Shown: piece by piece, positions 24,127 through 34,230 of the stretch
Layout of the letters: each line of letters starts with the position of its first letter
How positions within the stretch are numbered: position 1 is the first letter of the stretch
Source: Nymphaea colorata
Taxonomy: Eukaryota; Streptophyta; Magnoliopsida; Nymphaeales; Nymphaeaceae
Assembly: GCF_008831285.2 (NCBI RefSeq)
Contig: NC_045139.1
Location: 20,566,412 to 20,630,411 of the forward strand
Direction of reading: 5' to 3'
Length of the DNA stretch: 64,000 bases
Program-made: the position numbers and the translations under genes
The notes under the pieces: generated by a model
Told to the model about the DNA's origin: nothing
Database searches by the model: none
What the model saw: only the letters and a program-made list of their open reading frames with translations

Positions 24127-26345
24127 TGACATATAAAAAACTGTTAAGTATTGCGCAACAAACTAATGTCCTAACAGTCTATAACACCCTATACAATTGT
24201 AATATAACCACACTAGTTGAGTGCCTATGTGTTTGCCCCTCCCATGAAGCAGCAAAATTGAAGTTTTGTTTGAAAATAGACTTTAGGAAAAAGGTACCTG
24301 CCCATCAGTATGAGTATTGATCGATTCTGCTACAATTAACAAGGGTAATCGATCTAAGGTCTAGATTTCCTCAAGCTTGACAAGTCAGTACAAGAATTAG
24401 ACTTTGGATTTCTAAAGTTCATTTTGGATGAAGATTTAGAAATATTTTTGTATTTCAGGAATTTTGTAGGTCACTTTGATTTGGGATTCTCAAATTAATC
24501 CCAGATTTTGGTAGTTGAAATCTAATGATTTTGGTTTGATCCTAAAATCAGATTTTGAGTTTAAAAATTGGGAGTTTGGATAAATTGAGGATTTGGTAAT
24601 TAAAGTTTAGTTGGAAGTTTTGAAATTGAAAATTAGACATTGGAAGTCAGCTGGACTTTAAAAGTTTGAAGATAGTTTAGGTTTTGGGATTTGAAACTTG
24701 ATTGGAAAAAATGTTGGAGGGCTTGGAGCCGGAATTTGGTTTTAAAATCTGAAAGTTGAGCTTGGAAAAGCTGGACTTGATAATTTGAGAATCAGATCTT
24801 TGAGTTTGAAATTTTGGGCTTGGAATGGGACTCGACCAATTCAGAATTTTTGAAAATATCTTTGGATTTGTGATTTAGTGACTTAAAATTTTGGTCCCAG
24901 CTCGTGAACTGAAAATTGGGAATTTTTAGTTTTGAGGAATTTTCCTGATTTTGGAATTGTTGTTTGGAAATTTTGAAGAATTTTGGACATTGGTTAGACT
25001 CTAGGATTTTAAGAAGAGTCCATTTTAAAATCCTGGAATTTTTTAGACTTTGGTCAAGGTCGTGAAATTTTGCTTGATTTTTTAGTAGATTTTAAACTGA
25101 AAATGGGTTTCCAAAATTATGATTTTTTGCCATTTTGGAAATTGTGTGTTCTTTTACCAAAATAAGTGAGGTGGTGACCAAATTTTTGTTATAATATGAC
25201 TTGGTCACGGTAGCGACTCTGACTTGACTCACTTAGATCTTGGCAAAAGTGAGTGGGTACATGCATGCATTCATAAAATAAACTATATATTCATTTATAC
25301 TTCACTCTATTTCTCTCCTTGCATGATTTAATTGGATCTCACATAGACATTGGACCATCTTGGATGTAGGAAATGTTGGACGACCTTCAAGGCCATTCTT
25401 GATGTCAAGAAGGATTTTAGGAGTAACGTCCGTTGAGCTTAGTTAGGTTTTAAAATCTTGACTTCGGAAATGCATAAATTTCAAGATTTGTTTGACAAGT
25501 TGTGAGGTATTTTGGTAAGAATGTAAGCATAAATGGGTTCATTTGATACAAAAAACCAATATTTGAAAATTTTATGGATTGAGTTTTAGGAAATTTTCTC
25601 TCGGGTAGGAAAATCACATTTTGGATTCCTTTAGGTTTCTTTGGGGCGAAGTTCTTCCTTTTGGAAGCTTGGTTTTGATTACAATACTGGATTTTTGTAA
25701 AATTGATAATAGATTTTGATTTTGGGATAGCTTGATTTTAGACTTGGGAATACATGTTTTCAAATAGATTTGGTAAAAATCAGATTTCTTTTGTGGTTGT
25801 TGATTATAATTACTAATTGCACCAAAATCCTCATATTTTGAATCAAGAGATTTCTTTTGGAACCTAAATAGATTAGGCATTTGGATTCTTGCTAATTTTG
25901 GCAAACTGGTTCTAAAACCATAGGAATTTCTAAAAAAAATCAGAAATATGTATGCCGGAACAAGCTCAATTGGGCTGCTTTTCCACTTGCAAGATGGAGT
26001 ACACTCATGGTTTGAGTGGATCATATCCTTGGTGGAATGGATTTGGTATACTATTGTTAGGTATAGACCTAACAATTGAGTATTGTCTCTATTTTTGGTT
26101 CCGTCTTTATTTTTGCTTCCTCTATCTTTGATTTTTAGTTTTCAGGTTACTGTTGCACAACAGGTCGGCTCCCAGTTAGGCTTTGTAATAAACCCAACCC
26201 ATCATGCCATGTTATATACACACACTTAAGGGAGTTAAACCCTAATTAAGAAAAGATTATAGTTGAAGCTAGTGTTCTTCCATATTATGAGTAGCGTAAG
26301 GGAGAACTTGCGACGATAGCCAGTCAAGAGCTTTCAACTATGGAA
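24127..26345. mobile_element. Foreign block inserted in the Copia RT, with inverted-repeat arm 2
   Basis: Copia RT stops at 24120 and RNase H resumes near 26360. The 2.2 kb between is non-coding and strongly T/G-rich on the plus strand; 24230-25440 is the reverse complement of 9675-10880. A palindrome TGTTAGGT-ATAG-ACCTAACA lies near 26055-26076, and a TATA-like GTTATATACAC near 26212 may belong to an LTR. I could not define termini or target duplications, and about 130 residues of RT are lost, so insertion was accompanied or followed by deletion. Confidence 0.5.
24230..25440 (-). repeat. Arm 2 of the dispersed 1.2-kb inverted repeat pair
   Basis: Reverse complement of the block at 9675-10880, with the same anchors in the same order. 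TTGGTCACGGTAGCGACTC (about 25201) is the counterpart of GCGACTATCG-type sequence in the other arm. Its TGG plus GC-rich stretch could be a primer-binding site of a Tat/Ogre-like lineage, but this is only a suggestion. Confidence 0.6.
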
Positions 26346-27060
26346 TTCGATTTAATGTATCTAATGCTTTGCACAAGACCAAACAAGCTTTTCTATTGGT
26401 CTTGTGAGCCACAACCAAAGTAATTTTGGTTGGCCTTATTGGCAAGCAGTTAAAAGAACTTTTTGGTATATTAAAGGAATGAAAGGACTGAAATTGTCCT
26501 AACAACCTGATGAATTAATTCTAATTGGCTATTTCTAATGTAGATTTTGATGGTTGTAAAGATGACAATAAGTTCACATCTGGATGTGTATTTCTCTTTG
26601 GAGGTGGAGTGTTAGTCTGGTCCTATAAGAAATAGGGATGTATTGCTCAGTATACACAAGAAGCAGAGTATGTGTCATGTAATGTTGCAACTACCTTTGT
26701 TGTCTGAATAAATCAGTTCTTGAATGAATTGAAGTTAGATCTTCATCATGAACCAGTTCAATTGTGATAATTAGGTAGCGATATCTCTTATGAAAAATGG
26801 AAAGCTCAAAGAGTAAACATATAAAGGTGAAATACCATTATGTTTATGAAGTGATTGAGAAAAATGAAATCTAAGTTGAGTACGTACCTGCCAATGATAT
26901 GATAGTTCAATAAAAAGGCATTGAAAGAAAAACCTCACTACAAACCTTGAACAATTTCAAATTATAATGGATAAACCAATTAGTGAAAACCATGTACGAA
27001 AAGTTAAGGAAACCCATAGATAGTAGAAGCAAACTGGCAGTCTCATGGTCAAGTGGGAGA

Positions 27061-27480
27061 TGTTGGATAGTGGCCATGAGTCCTATCCTTCCATCTCACA
27101 ACTGTGAGGGGGCCAACTCACAGTTACGAGATTATCTTGCAAACCTTTTTCAAATAAAGATTTTATCAAATAAAATCTAAAGATTTACATTACCTGTTTT
27201 TTCTCTGCTAATCTCTACCGCTGGTTGGGCTTTGGGAAAACCTATGAGGTGGCTTATATATGTCCACCACTTCATGATTGAGGGTTAACAATTGAATTTG
27301 CCTTAGTCGGTACCTCACAGAAGCAAACCCAGCTAACTTTCTTTCTTCTGCTTATGTCTTCTTCTTCTTCTTCTTCTCTGTCACTACCACAGTTTCCTCT
27401 TGACATTTGTGTGCTCATCCTGGAGACACCACTGGTAAACTTGCTGAAACAACATAGATCAGATCTAAGGCGCAATTTCA
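27061..27480 (+). repeat. Probable start of a Copia 3' LTR
   Basis: TGTTGGATAGTGG follows directly on the polypurine tract AAGTGGGAGA, as expected for the first bases of a 3' LTR. Its end could not be placed because no 5' copy is present. A (CTT) run with CTTCTTCTTCTTC lies near 27357-27375. Confidence 0.5.
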
Positions 27481-27717
27481 TTGCAACTCCAATCAGATAC
27501 TGTATGTGTTTGAGATGAAGTGAAGCTGTTGCGATTGCAGCAAGAGGTGAAGGGCTGGTTCGACAGACGATAGATGAGGAGAAAGGAGGCAGCCCTAACA
27601 GGCCTAAATATTGTACGTAGAAAAAAGTCAGACTCCAGGGCTCCCCTTTTTTTGCAGGGTAATTTTACTAGATCCACCAAAAAAAGCAGAGCAAGTTTCC
27701 TTGCCTTTGATTGTGCA

Positions 27718-27871
27718 TAAGGGTGGGCAACAGGCCTAGTACCTGACGGGTAGTTGGGTACCTGGTTCATGATGAGTCGGGCTTGGATTACTTCTTTGAC
27801 TCTTGGCCGGCTGGATTAAAAAAGTTTGTTGAGCCTTGGAACAACTCTGCCTGGCCCAATGCCTAGCCTTA
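27718..27871. mobile_element. hAT-type MITE with perfect 8-bp target duplication
   Basis: The element is 154 bp. Its ends are TAAGGGTGGGCA and, reversed, TAAGGCTAGGCA, a 12-bp terminal inverted repeat with two mismatches. It is flanked on both sides by ATTGTGCA (27710-27717 and 27872-27879). An 8-bp duplication with TA.GG-type ends is the hallmark of hAT insertions. The interior has GGCCTAG, TCGGGCTTGG and CTGGCCCAAT words typical of the plant GGGCC-type MITEs. It encodes nothing. Confidence 0.85.
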
Positions 27872-27879
27872 ATTGTGCA

Positions 27880-30680
27880 TGTATAGAAATAAAAATTTTC
27901 ACCCGATGCATACAGTGAAATCCATGTGCATCAAATGCAGCCTAAGAGTAGTTAGGAGAGAGGAAGAGAGACATGGTCAACCGGTGAGAGAAAAATGGAA
28001 AGAGTTGGAGAGTGATGGATAGAAAGTGAGAACCGTTAGGGGTGGAGGCAGGGGAAGCCAGCAGGACCATGGTGCCTCACCACCGCAGATTTTTAAAAAT
28101 TCAAAATGTTACATGTAAAATTTAAAATTTCAGTTTAACCTATATAAACATTTTAAAAAATTATATTTTGGCTCATGTTAAAACTCTGAAACTATAGTTC
28201 GCCCCCTCTACCTCGCCCCTGGCCAGAGTATGACCATGCATAAGAGGAGGGCTCCAAGCCTAAGCGACTCCTACTGCTTTCTTTGTACTTCTTTAAAATT
28301 TCATCTCTTTATTTGTCCATCGGAATTCTTCTTCAGGTTGGTAGCAAGGACCTCAGCGGCTTTAAGAAAATTATTACATCAAAGTTGAAGTAAATTTGCA
28401 ATTTGTTATTGGCTTAATGTTGCTTTTCATCTTCTAAAAAGAGCTTTTCCTGTTCACTCTGCACGGAAGAATTTAGGAAGACACAAAAAAACAGCAGCTT
28501 AACGTGAAGTCTGTCACAGTGTCAGTTGTGCGTATTTGTCTGACTATGAATTTGAGTTTCAATTTTTTCTTAGATCTCTAATAATTAATTATCAGCCATA
28601 TTTCAAACTTGAAGGTCAGCAAGGCAGGGTGTAAAGTCAATTCCCAACATTGTTTGTCCTTCCTCCCGCTTTGTCAATAAGCGAACTGAAACTTACTGTT
28701 CTTACATGTTTCCAATATTTTGTCTTGGATACGTGGGTGACATTATCATGCACTGGAACATAGCTTCATTTTTGTTGTAATGCTTCGCTGCTCTTTTCAT
28801 GTTCGGGGTTGGCTCGTTTCAAGCCGTCACCTAAACCTGACGGTCAAAATATGTAGCTCAAGCTTTCAATTTGTATTTATTTTCTGGTCCTTCGGATGAT
28901 GTGCTTCATTCGCGGTTTAAAGGAACATGAGCAAATCCTACCATGAAGAGAGGGTCTTCCGCTTTCAATGTAAATAACAATGTCAGTTTGTTATTTCTTA
29001 CGGATGCAAGGCTACTGGGAATTGGGCTCCCGTGTCAGTTTGTTATTTTTTTCTTCAAGAGGATTAACAATACGCAGTTCTGTTCCTAACCGTATATGGT
29101 GTTATTAAGATGTCAGACATTCTTTAAACTAATTTGGTTCCACGAGATGTTAATTTAATACATTTTACATGTTGTTGAATCATTCTAATTAAATAACCCA
29201 ACTTTAGTCTTTGAAAGAAAAGAATGTCATGCAGACACACTTTTAGATGAACAGGATCTTGGATTTTTCTCCATGCAGTCTCTCCCTCTCTCTCGCGATA
29301 TATATATTGATTTAGGTTGATAGGAAAGAATCATTTTTCACCATATTAACATTAATGGCTTTGTTTTTCCAGTTTGTCTATGACTAGCTACTGTAATAGG
29401 GTCTGAACTGCCATGCCATCCTTGGTCTTCCTTATTTCCAAGTGTTGGATGTACGTGATTTATGATTTATGCTTTACCCATTCTGAGGAGTGAACTTTAC
29501 TATTCACTTCTGTTTCATTCCGTCTTTCTTTACACAGACACCAAGGTATCCGAACATGAATTAAATGACCTTCAGAACGATCCCCCAACCTTACGCACTG
29601 GAGGTTCCCTTACTTTGAGTAGTATATGGAGAAGAACTACCCTGCTAAACCTTAAATGTTGCAAATTCCATATACCAATTTGAAAGGTTGCAGAAGTTCA
29701 ATATGAAATATTGCAAAATTTAAAATCAATCTGAACCAATTTTCACACTAACTTACAACCCTTTACCAAATTGTGGCTCGTGCTCATCTTTCTTAAAGAA
29801 AAGTGAACCATCTTGTTGATATTTTCCTTTTCCACATTATTGTACGCCTCTTTACGAAATTACGACCCCATGGTCACTGCCCATCTGCGGCCCTGCCTGT
29901 CAAAAGTGAAAATATTAAAAATGTTAACCTAGACAATTTTAAGGAGTGTAATGTAGAGACATACTTGCACACGCATTACTGTGAAATGTAGAATACTTTC
30001 AAAGTCAATATAGAGAATGCAAACACAAAGCTTTGAAGTTCTGACATCTATTGTTTTCAACTTTCAACATACTCAACTACATCAGGCACGATTTTTCTCC
30101 ATCCACTTTCTGAAGCCAGCATGAAGAGTTCAATATGACGATATGCTAGATCGTGTAAACAAACACTCTGAACTCAGAAACAACTACATATGCCATCAGC
30201 TCGCCTTTTTCATTAGCCAAGTTAACTTGCAGTTCCCTTCAACGTATTGATCCCTGAAAATAGACTGCTAAGACAAGATATGACAAAGTTTCAATCGCAA
30301 TATGACAGAACCAGAATGAGGATCCTCGTTTGAAAATGACAACTTACATTCAAGAAAATAGATCCTGAATAAGAATCTTATCTTGATATTCAACAAGCAA
30401 AGCAATGCTATCACAACTGGCAATTTAACCTTACCAGCCATTAGTCTTCCACTGTTGCTCCTTTACCATCCAAATGCAAAAAGGTTGAGCCTTTCCATCA
30501 CTCGGGGTTAACAAACAAGGAAGAAGCAAGTGCATACTGTTAAATGTAGACTGCTTACGTTGAAACCAATAGTGCACCCAACTATAATTGAATATGATTG
30601 AAGTGTGAACAGACTAGCTCTGCTAAAGCTGAATGTGCATAATAAAGAACCCATGGTAGAATAGAGGATACATATTTCAC
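27880..30680. other. No gene recognised
   Basis: No supported coding region. About 28038-28222 has GC-rich ends (AGGGGTGGAGGCAGGGG and CGCCCCCTCTACCTCGCCCC) in roughly inverted order around an AT-rich core, perhaps a decayed MITE, but no target duplication was found. GTCAGTTTGTTATTT occurs twice, near 28982 and 29034. Open stretches at 29462-29683 and 29803-29991 show no known motif. Confidence 0.4.
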
Positions 30681-30688
30681 AATGTTAA

Positions 30689-31031
30689 GGCTTGTTTAGC
30701 ACGAGGACCATTGTTATTTCAGCTCAAATATATGGACATTCCTCAGGTTGCATTTGATAACACCCTAAAAAAATGTCATTTTTTTAAAATCAGACCGTTA
30801 AAACTTGGTATTTGATCAGTTTATGAAACATGGTTTGTGTGTTTGGTTGACCCACCCAAAACGGTGTTTTCTGTGAGAAGCCTTGGAAGGAGGATTCAGG
30901 TTATTCACTACCTTCTGGAGACGCCATTTTGTCAAAACTGGGTACCAAACACGCCTTAAATGGTGTTTTGGAGGTTTAAAACAGCATTTTGCCTCCAAAA
31001 CACCAATTAAAGTGTCAACCCAAACACGCCC
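30689..31031. mobile_element. Tourist-like (PIF/Harbinger) MITE
   Basis: The ends are GGCTTGTTTAG and, reversed, GGGCGTGTTTGG, the GGGYGTGTTTGG style of Tourist MITEs with one gap and a few mismatches. TAA flanks both ends (30686-30688 and 31032-31034), matching the 3-bp TAA/TTA target preference of PIF/Harbinger. The interior shows inverted words such as AAAACACC/GGTGTTTT. The element is 343 bp and non-coding. Confidence 0.65.
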
Positions 31032-31034
31032 TAA

Positions 31035-32047
31035 GAATTTATCAGCACACATGTTATAAGCATGAGTTGCAAATCAGCAAATTTTACCAGACTCAGGCAT
31101 ATAAGCTACTCACCTTTAAAACACAGTTCAACTTATCCAGTAAAAAAAAAAAGAAAAAAAAAAAAGGAAAAGATTACTTTTCTTCATGCACAGGTCTGAC
31201 TGATATACATCATATTCATCATTCAAGACTGCCAGCAGACAAGATTGTAATAGAAGACAAAAGTACCATTGTCAAAACCAGAGAGAAGCTCTATTGTCCG
31301 GTAATAAAGTTGTAATGACATGAATCAACAGGAATTCACACAGCAGTGTATAGACCAGTTCAATTCCATGCCAGAATAATCATATAAATCATTATGCAAA
31401 GCGCCAAAGCATTAGGCTAGCCATCCAGTTCACTTGGCTAGCCATCCAGTTCACTTCAAGTATTTCAATTTAAAAATCTTCCATCCCACATATACCGGCG
31501 AGGCCCAGCCTAGCATGTTTAGCCTGCCAAGTTGGGCACCATTTTCCAATATAGAAAACAAATTGCTTACAATTTTGCACACGATACACAATTGGCAGCA
31601 AATAAGACACCAGAAAATGATTTACCAATAGGAAAGTTTACTGAACTACCAAAAAATAGATTGTCAAAAACATAAAAAAACAAACTATGTGTTCAAGGAT
31701 GGAGCAACTTCTCATGTAAAAGGATCTTCGCTATATATTACTTTGATGTAAAGAAAGGACATCTCACAGGTAAAATGAACACCAGATCTACCATAGTAGA
31801 GGAACAGGGGTGGGATGTTCATTAACTACAGGTATTAGAACAGGGTTGCATGTTCATTAAGTACAGGTATTAGAACTCTCAGTTCCATAAAAAAAAAAAA
31901 AAAAAAGAGAAAAAAAATCTACAACAGGGCACGTGCAGCTGCCAGAAATTTTTGTTGGAGGGAAACGTAGAACAGGTATTGATGAAGCATTCGAAAGACG
32001 ATGCCCAAGCGACGAAGGTTCTCTCACTCTTTAGTAAAAGGACTATC
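31035..32047. other. Intergenic / 3' flank of the 633-aa gene
   Basis: No gene. The part next to 32048 would be the 3' UTR of the minus-strand gene. Small tandem duplications are visible: GGCTAGCCATCCAGTTCACTT twice around 31415-31457, and TGTTCATTAA.TACAGGTATT twice around 31817-31873. Poly-A runs lie near 31142-31166 and 31890-31906. Confidence 0.5.
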
Positions 32048-33949
32048 TCATACAATTGCATGTCTGAGACCTTCCGGCAGAGCTATAGAGAGATTATCAC
32101 CACAATCAGGGCTAGGATCTAAATACCATCTAATACTTTCATTGTCATATCCGTCCACATTCATACCCACAAGATTTTCATCCTCCCCATTAACAGACAT
32201 ATCATGGGTAGCATCCAAATGAGGATCTTTACAACTTTTAACTTCATCCTGAGAAAGAATAGGTTCGGCACTACTGAACTGCTCACAAGGCTCTTTCACA
32301 GGTAAACTCCAGTCCAATAGCTTGAGGCTACCGGCACATTCAGCACTACTTAAACCTCCAGAAATGGCTCTTAAGGAGCTATTCGCTTCATGGGAAATGC
32401 CACCAACAACACTCAAAAAGTCATGTCCATCACTATCATTCATCAACCGGCGAGAAACAATACTACTCTTAATCTCATGACGGTCTCCCCAATCATCAAG
32501 ATCATTTGGATCATCCAGAAATACCGAGTCTTGGTGATGATGCCTGACAATCATCTTATCGCACTCCGAGGCCTCCCGAATACTCCTCAGCTTCTGGCTA
32601 ATCCCCAAAAGCTCCTGGGACAACGACAACAATGTGTCTTCTGGTAAACATGGTATTTTTGATATCACGGTCCCCAATTCAGCCTTCAATTCTTCAATCT
32701 GCTTCGAAACTGTCAACCGCATATGCCCATCCACTTTATTGGTCACAGAGAAGCACGCACCATCAGCCCCTTCAGTCCCCATGCAAACAATTTCTCCCCG
32801 CTCAATCGCTAAATTTGCAGGCCCGACAAATCTATGAATAATCCTCGCGCTACCCTCATGGGGACCAGGCTCATGGCCGGAGTGCACTGCATAGAGATTG
32901 AAAACCGCCTTCCCGTCATCCTCATATGTAAAACTCTTATCTTTCTGATTGTAATCTTTGATGGGCACTATTGCTCTGATCCTGAAACCGCATCCGCAGC
33001 GCTTAGAGATATACCTTTTCCTCTGCAGCACCCCAGGCTTCTTCATATTGGGCTCCCCGGCCCGGTGGCAACAGTAGTCCTTCACCTCCGCCATGAAGGG
33101 CTTGTACCGGATATACTTCTGGCGGATGCAGAGCACCACTTTATGCTTGGCCGCTAGCTGCTGCAGCCGCTGCGGAACCTCCTTGGCGGGTACCTCGAAG
33201 GTGTCGGTGTACTTGAACCTCCTCCTCTTCGATCTACCCTGCCCCCCAGAAGCCTCCTCGGACCGGCAAACAGCACAGTTCAATAAGCACGCGCGGATGA
33301 ACGCCTCCGGAATGCCGTAAAACTTCGCACCAACAGTCCAAACCTGCTTTATCCGATCAATGGTCTCCTTTAACCCCAAGTGCTTCGAGTCAGGACCTTT
33401 CGAGTGGCAGCTCACGGCAATCTCTTGCCACTGCTGAACATGAGGCACCAATTGATTGGGGTTGTTCTTGAAGAAGAGGGACTCTTCTCGACGCAGCGAG
33501 GCAGGGGCAGCCCCGAGCTTGTCCTGAATTCGCTTCCAGCCGGTTGCATAGGCGGTGTCTTCGTTCCGGTCCTTCCAGACGCCGCGCCAGGACACGAGGA
33601 CGGAGGCAGGAGTCGCCGCCTTGATCTCGTCCAGAGATGGGTATCGCGACTCCAGAATGCAGCGAGACATAAGCCGGTGGGACTCCTGATTAAAGGTGTA
33701 AAATTGGTTGGAGAGGTAGGGTTCCGGGTCAACGGTTGCCCCTGCAGAGGAGGCCGCATCTGCTCCATCGGAATCATCGTCTTCGGCCTCATCGTCGTCG
33801 ACGGAGCTCCCGGCCGGCGAGATCAGGGTCCCAACAAGGCCGAGCCCCCCATCGGGGTCGGTTGGGGTGGTGGGGATGCCCAAACAGGGGGCGGCCTCCT
33901 CCACTGCCCCCCGGCCGTTGTCGTCTATTGCCCAATCCGAATTGTTCAT
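32048..33949 (-). CDS. Conserved plant nuclear-type protein with FAR1/WRKY-GCM1-like Cys/His cluster
   Basis: An uninterrupted 633-residue frame on the minus strand, apparently a single exon. Visible parts are: an acidic N-terminal tract (about 50-63, DDDEAEDDD); a conserved-looking alpha-helical region (about 90-225, RYPSLDEIKAATPASVLVSW ... FYGIPEAFIRACLLNC); a basic nuclear-localisation candidate KRRRF (241-245); a cluster with CC at 293-294, CGC at 318-320 and HSGH at 356-359; and a helical stretch at about 413-460 (SKQIEELKAEL, LLSLSQELLGISQKLRSI) that may be a coiled coil. The C-C-H-H spacing and the order strand, C, G-C, strand, H-x-x-H resemble the zinc-binding fold at the N terminus of FAR1/MULE-derived proteins. 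No DDE transposase domain follows. The first ATG of the frame lies just downstream of a CT-rich leader. A domesticated transposase-related nuclear regulator is plausible; I do not recognise the gene and function is unproven. Confidence 0.8.
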   Translation of the reverse strand: MNNSDWAIDDNGRGAVEEAAPCLGIPTTPTDPDGGLGLVGTLISPAGSSVDDDEAEDDDSDGADAASSAGATVDPEPYLSNQFYTFNQESHRLMSRCILESRYPSLDEIKAATPASVLVSWRGVWKDRNEDTAYATGWKRIQDKLGAAPASLRREESLFFKNNPNQLVPHVQQWQEIAVSCHSKGPDSKHLGLKETIDRIKQVWTVGAKFYGIPEAFIRACLLNCAVCRSEEASGGQGRSKRRRFKYTDTFEVPAKEVPQRLQQLAAKHKVVLCIRQKYIRYKPFMAEVKDYCCHRAGEPNMKKPGVLQRKRYISKRCGCGFRIRAIVPIKDYNQKDKSFTYEDDGKAVFNLYAVHSGHEPGPHEGSARIIHRFVGPANLAIERGEIVCMGTEGADGACFSVTNKVDGHMRLTVSKQIEELKAELGTVISKIPCLPEDTLLSLSQELLGISQKLRSIREASECDKMIVRHHHQDSVFLDDPNDLDDWGDRHEIKSSIVSRRLMNDSDGHDFLSVVGGISHEANSSLRAISGGLSSAECAGSLKLLDWSLPVKEPCEQFSSAEPILSQDEVKSCKDPHLDATHDMSVNGEDENLVGMNVDGYDNESIRWYLDPSPDCGDNLSIALPEGLRHAIV

Positions 33950-34230
33950 ATCTCCGATTTCTCTGCTTAAAATCAGTAGTTGGAAAAAATATCAAGACGA
34001 AGAAGCATGCGATGGGCAACATGCCCTAACCAGACTTATTCATCTTTTCTCCAGAGAGAGAGACAGAGAGCGAGAGAGATCTAACCTTCTCAAGATTCTA
34101 CCCTTTTTCTTCCTTCTTCCGGTTCGCTGGCCGAGGGAGAGAGAGAGAGCCAATGAGAAAGCGGTCCCTCCTCTTTCCCTCCTCCTCTCTGATATACAAC
34201 ACAGAGAGCGAGGTCGCTAGTGCAGAATGA
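33950..34230 (-). promoter_or_regulatory. Putative 5' UTR/promoter of the 633-aa gene
   Basis: On the transcript strand this region is rich in CT runs (34051-34080 and 34137-34150), a common plant 5' UTR and core-promoter feature. A weak TATA-like TGTATATC lies near 34191-34198. No mapped start is available, so the call rests on position and composition. Confidence 0.35.

Larger units (their letters stand above)
22321..27060 (+). mobile_element. Decayed Copia retrotransposon (+), interrupted in RT
   Basis: The Copia order is visible. GAG-pre-integrase lies at 22470-22680 (HERLRHVSINKM). Integrase lies at 22690-23140 (LDIIHIDICRPF, FTDNFSRFGYLYLIKHK, then TPQQNGVVERCNRTLLNMVR). Early RT lies at 23750-24120 (CKWMLKEKYKAN, YSPVVKFSSIK, KSLYSLKPSPRLWYFAFYKA). 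RNase H lies at 26390-26960 (LVSHNQSNF, WQAVKRTFWYIKGMKGLKL, EAEYVSCNVA, ISLMKNGKLK). The YVDD part of RT is absent: 24127-26345 holds unrelated DNA. Stops are numerous; the second integrase Asp region reads SY and a stop instead of SDRGG, while the third catalytic Glu remains in VVERCNR. A polypurine tract AAGTGGGAGA at 27051-27060 precedes an LTR start. The 5' LTR and gag are missing. Confidence 0.75.

Noticed and set aside
28038-28222. Possible MITE with GC-rich ends
   Set aside because: The inverted arms match only loosely and no target duplication of 2, 3, 8 or 9 bp can be read.
33380-33970. 196-residue plus-strand ORF opposite the 633-aa gene
   Set aside because: It is an antisense shadow of a GC-richer true coding region.
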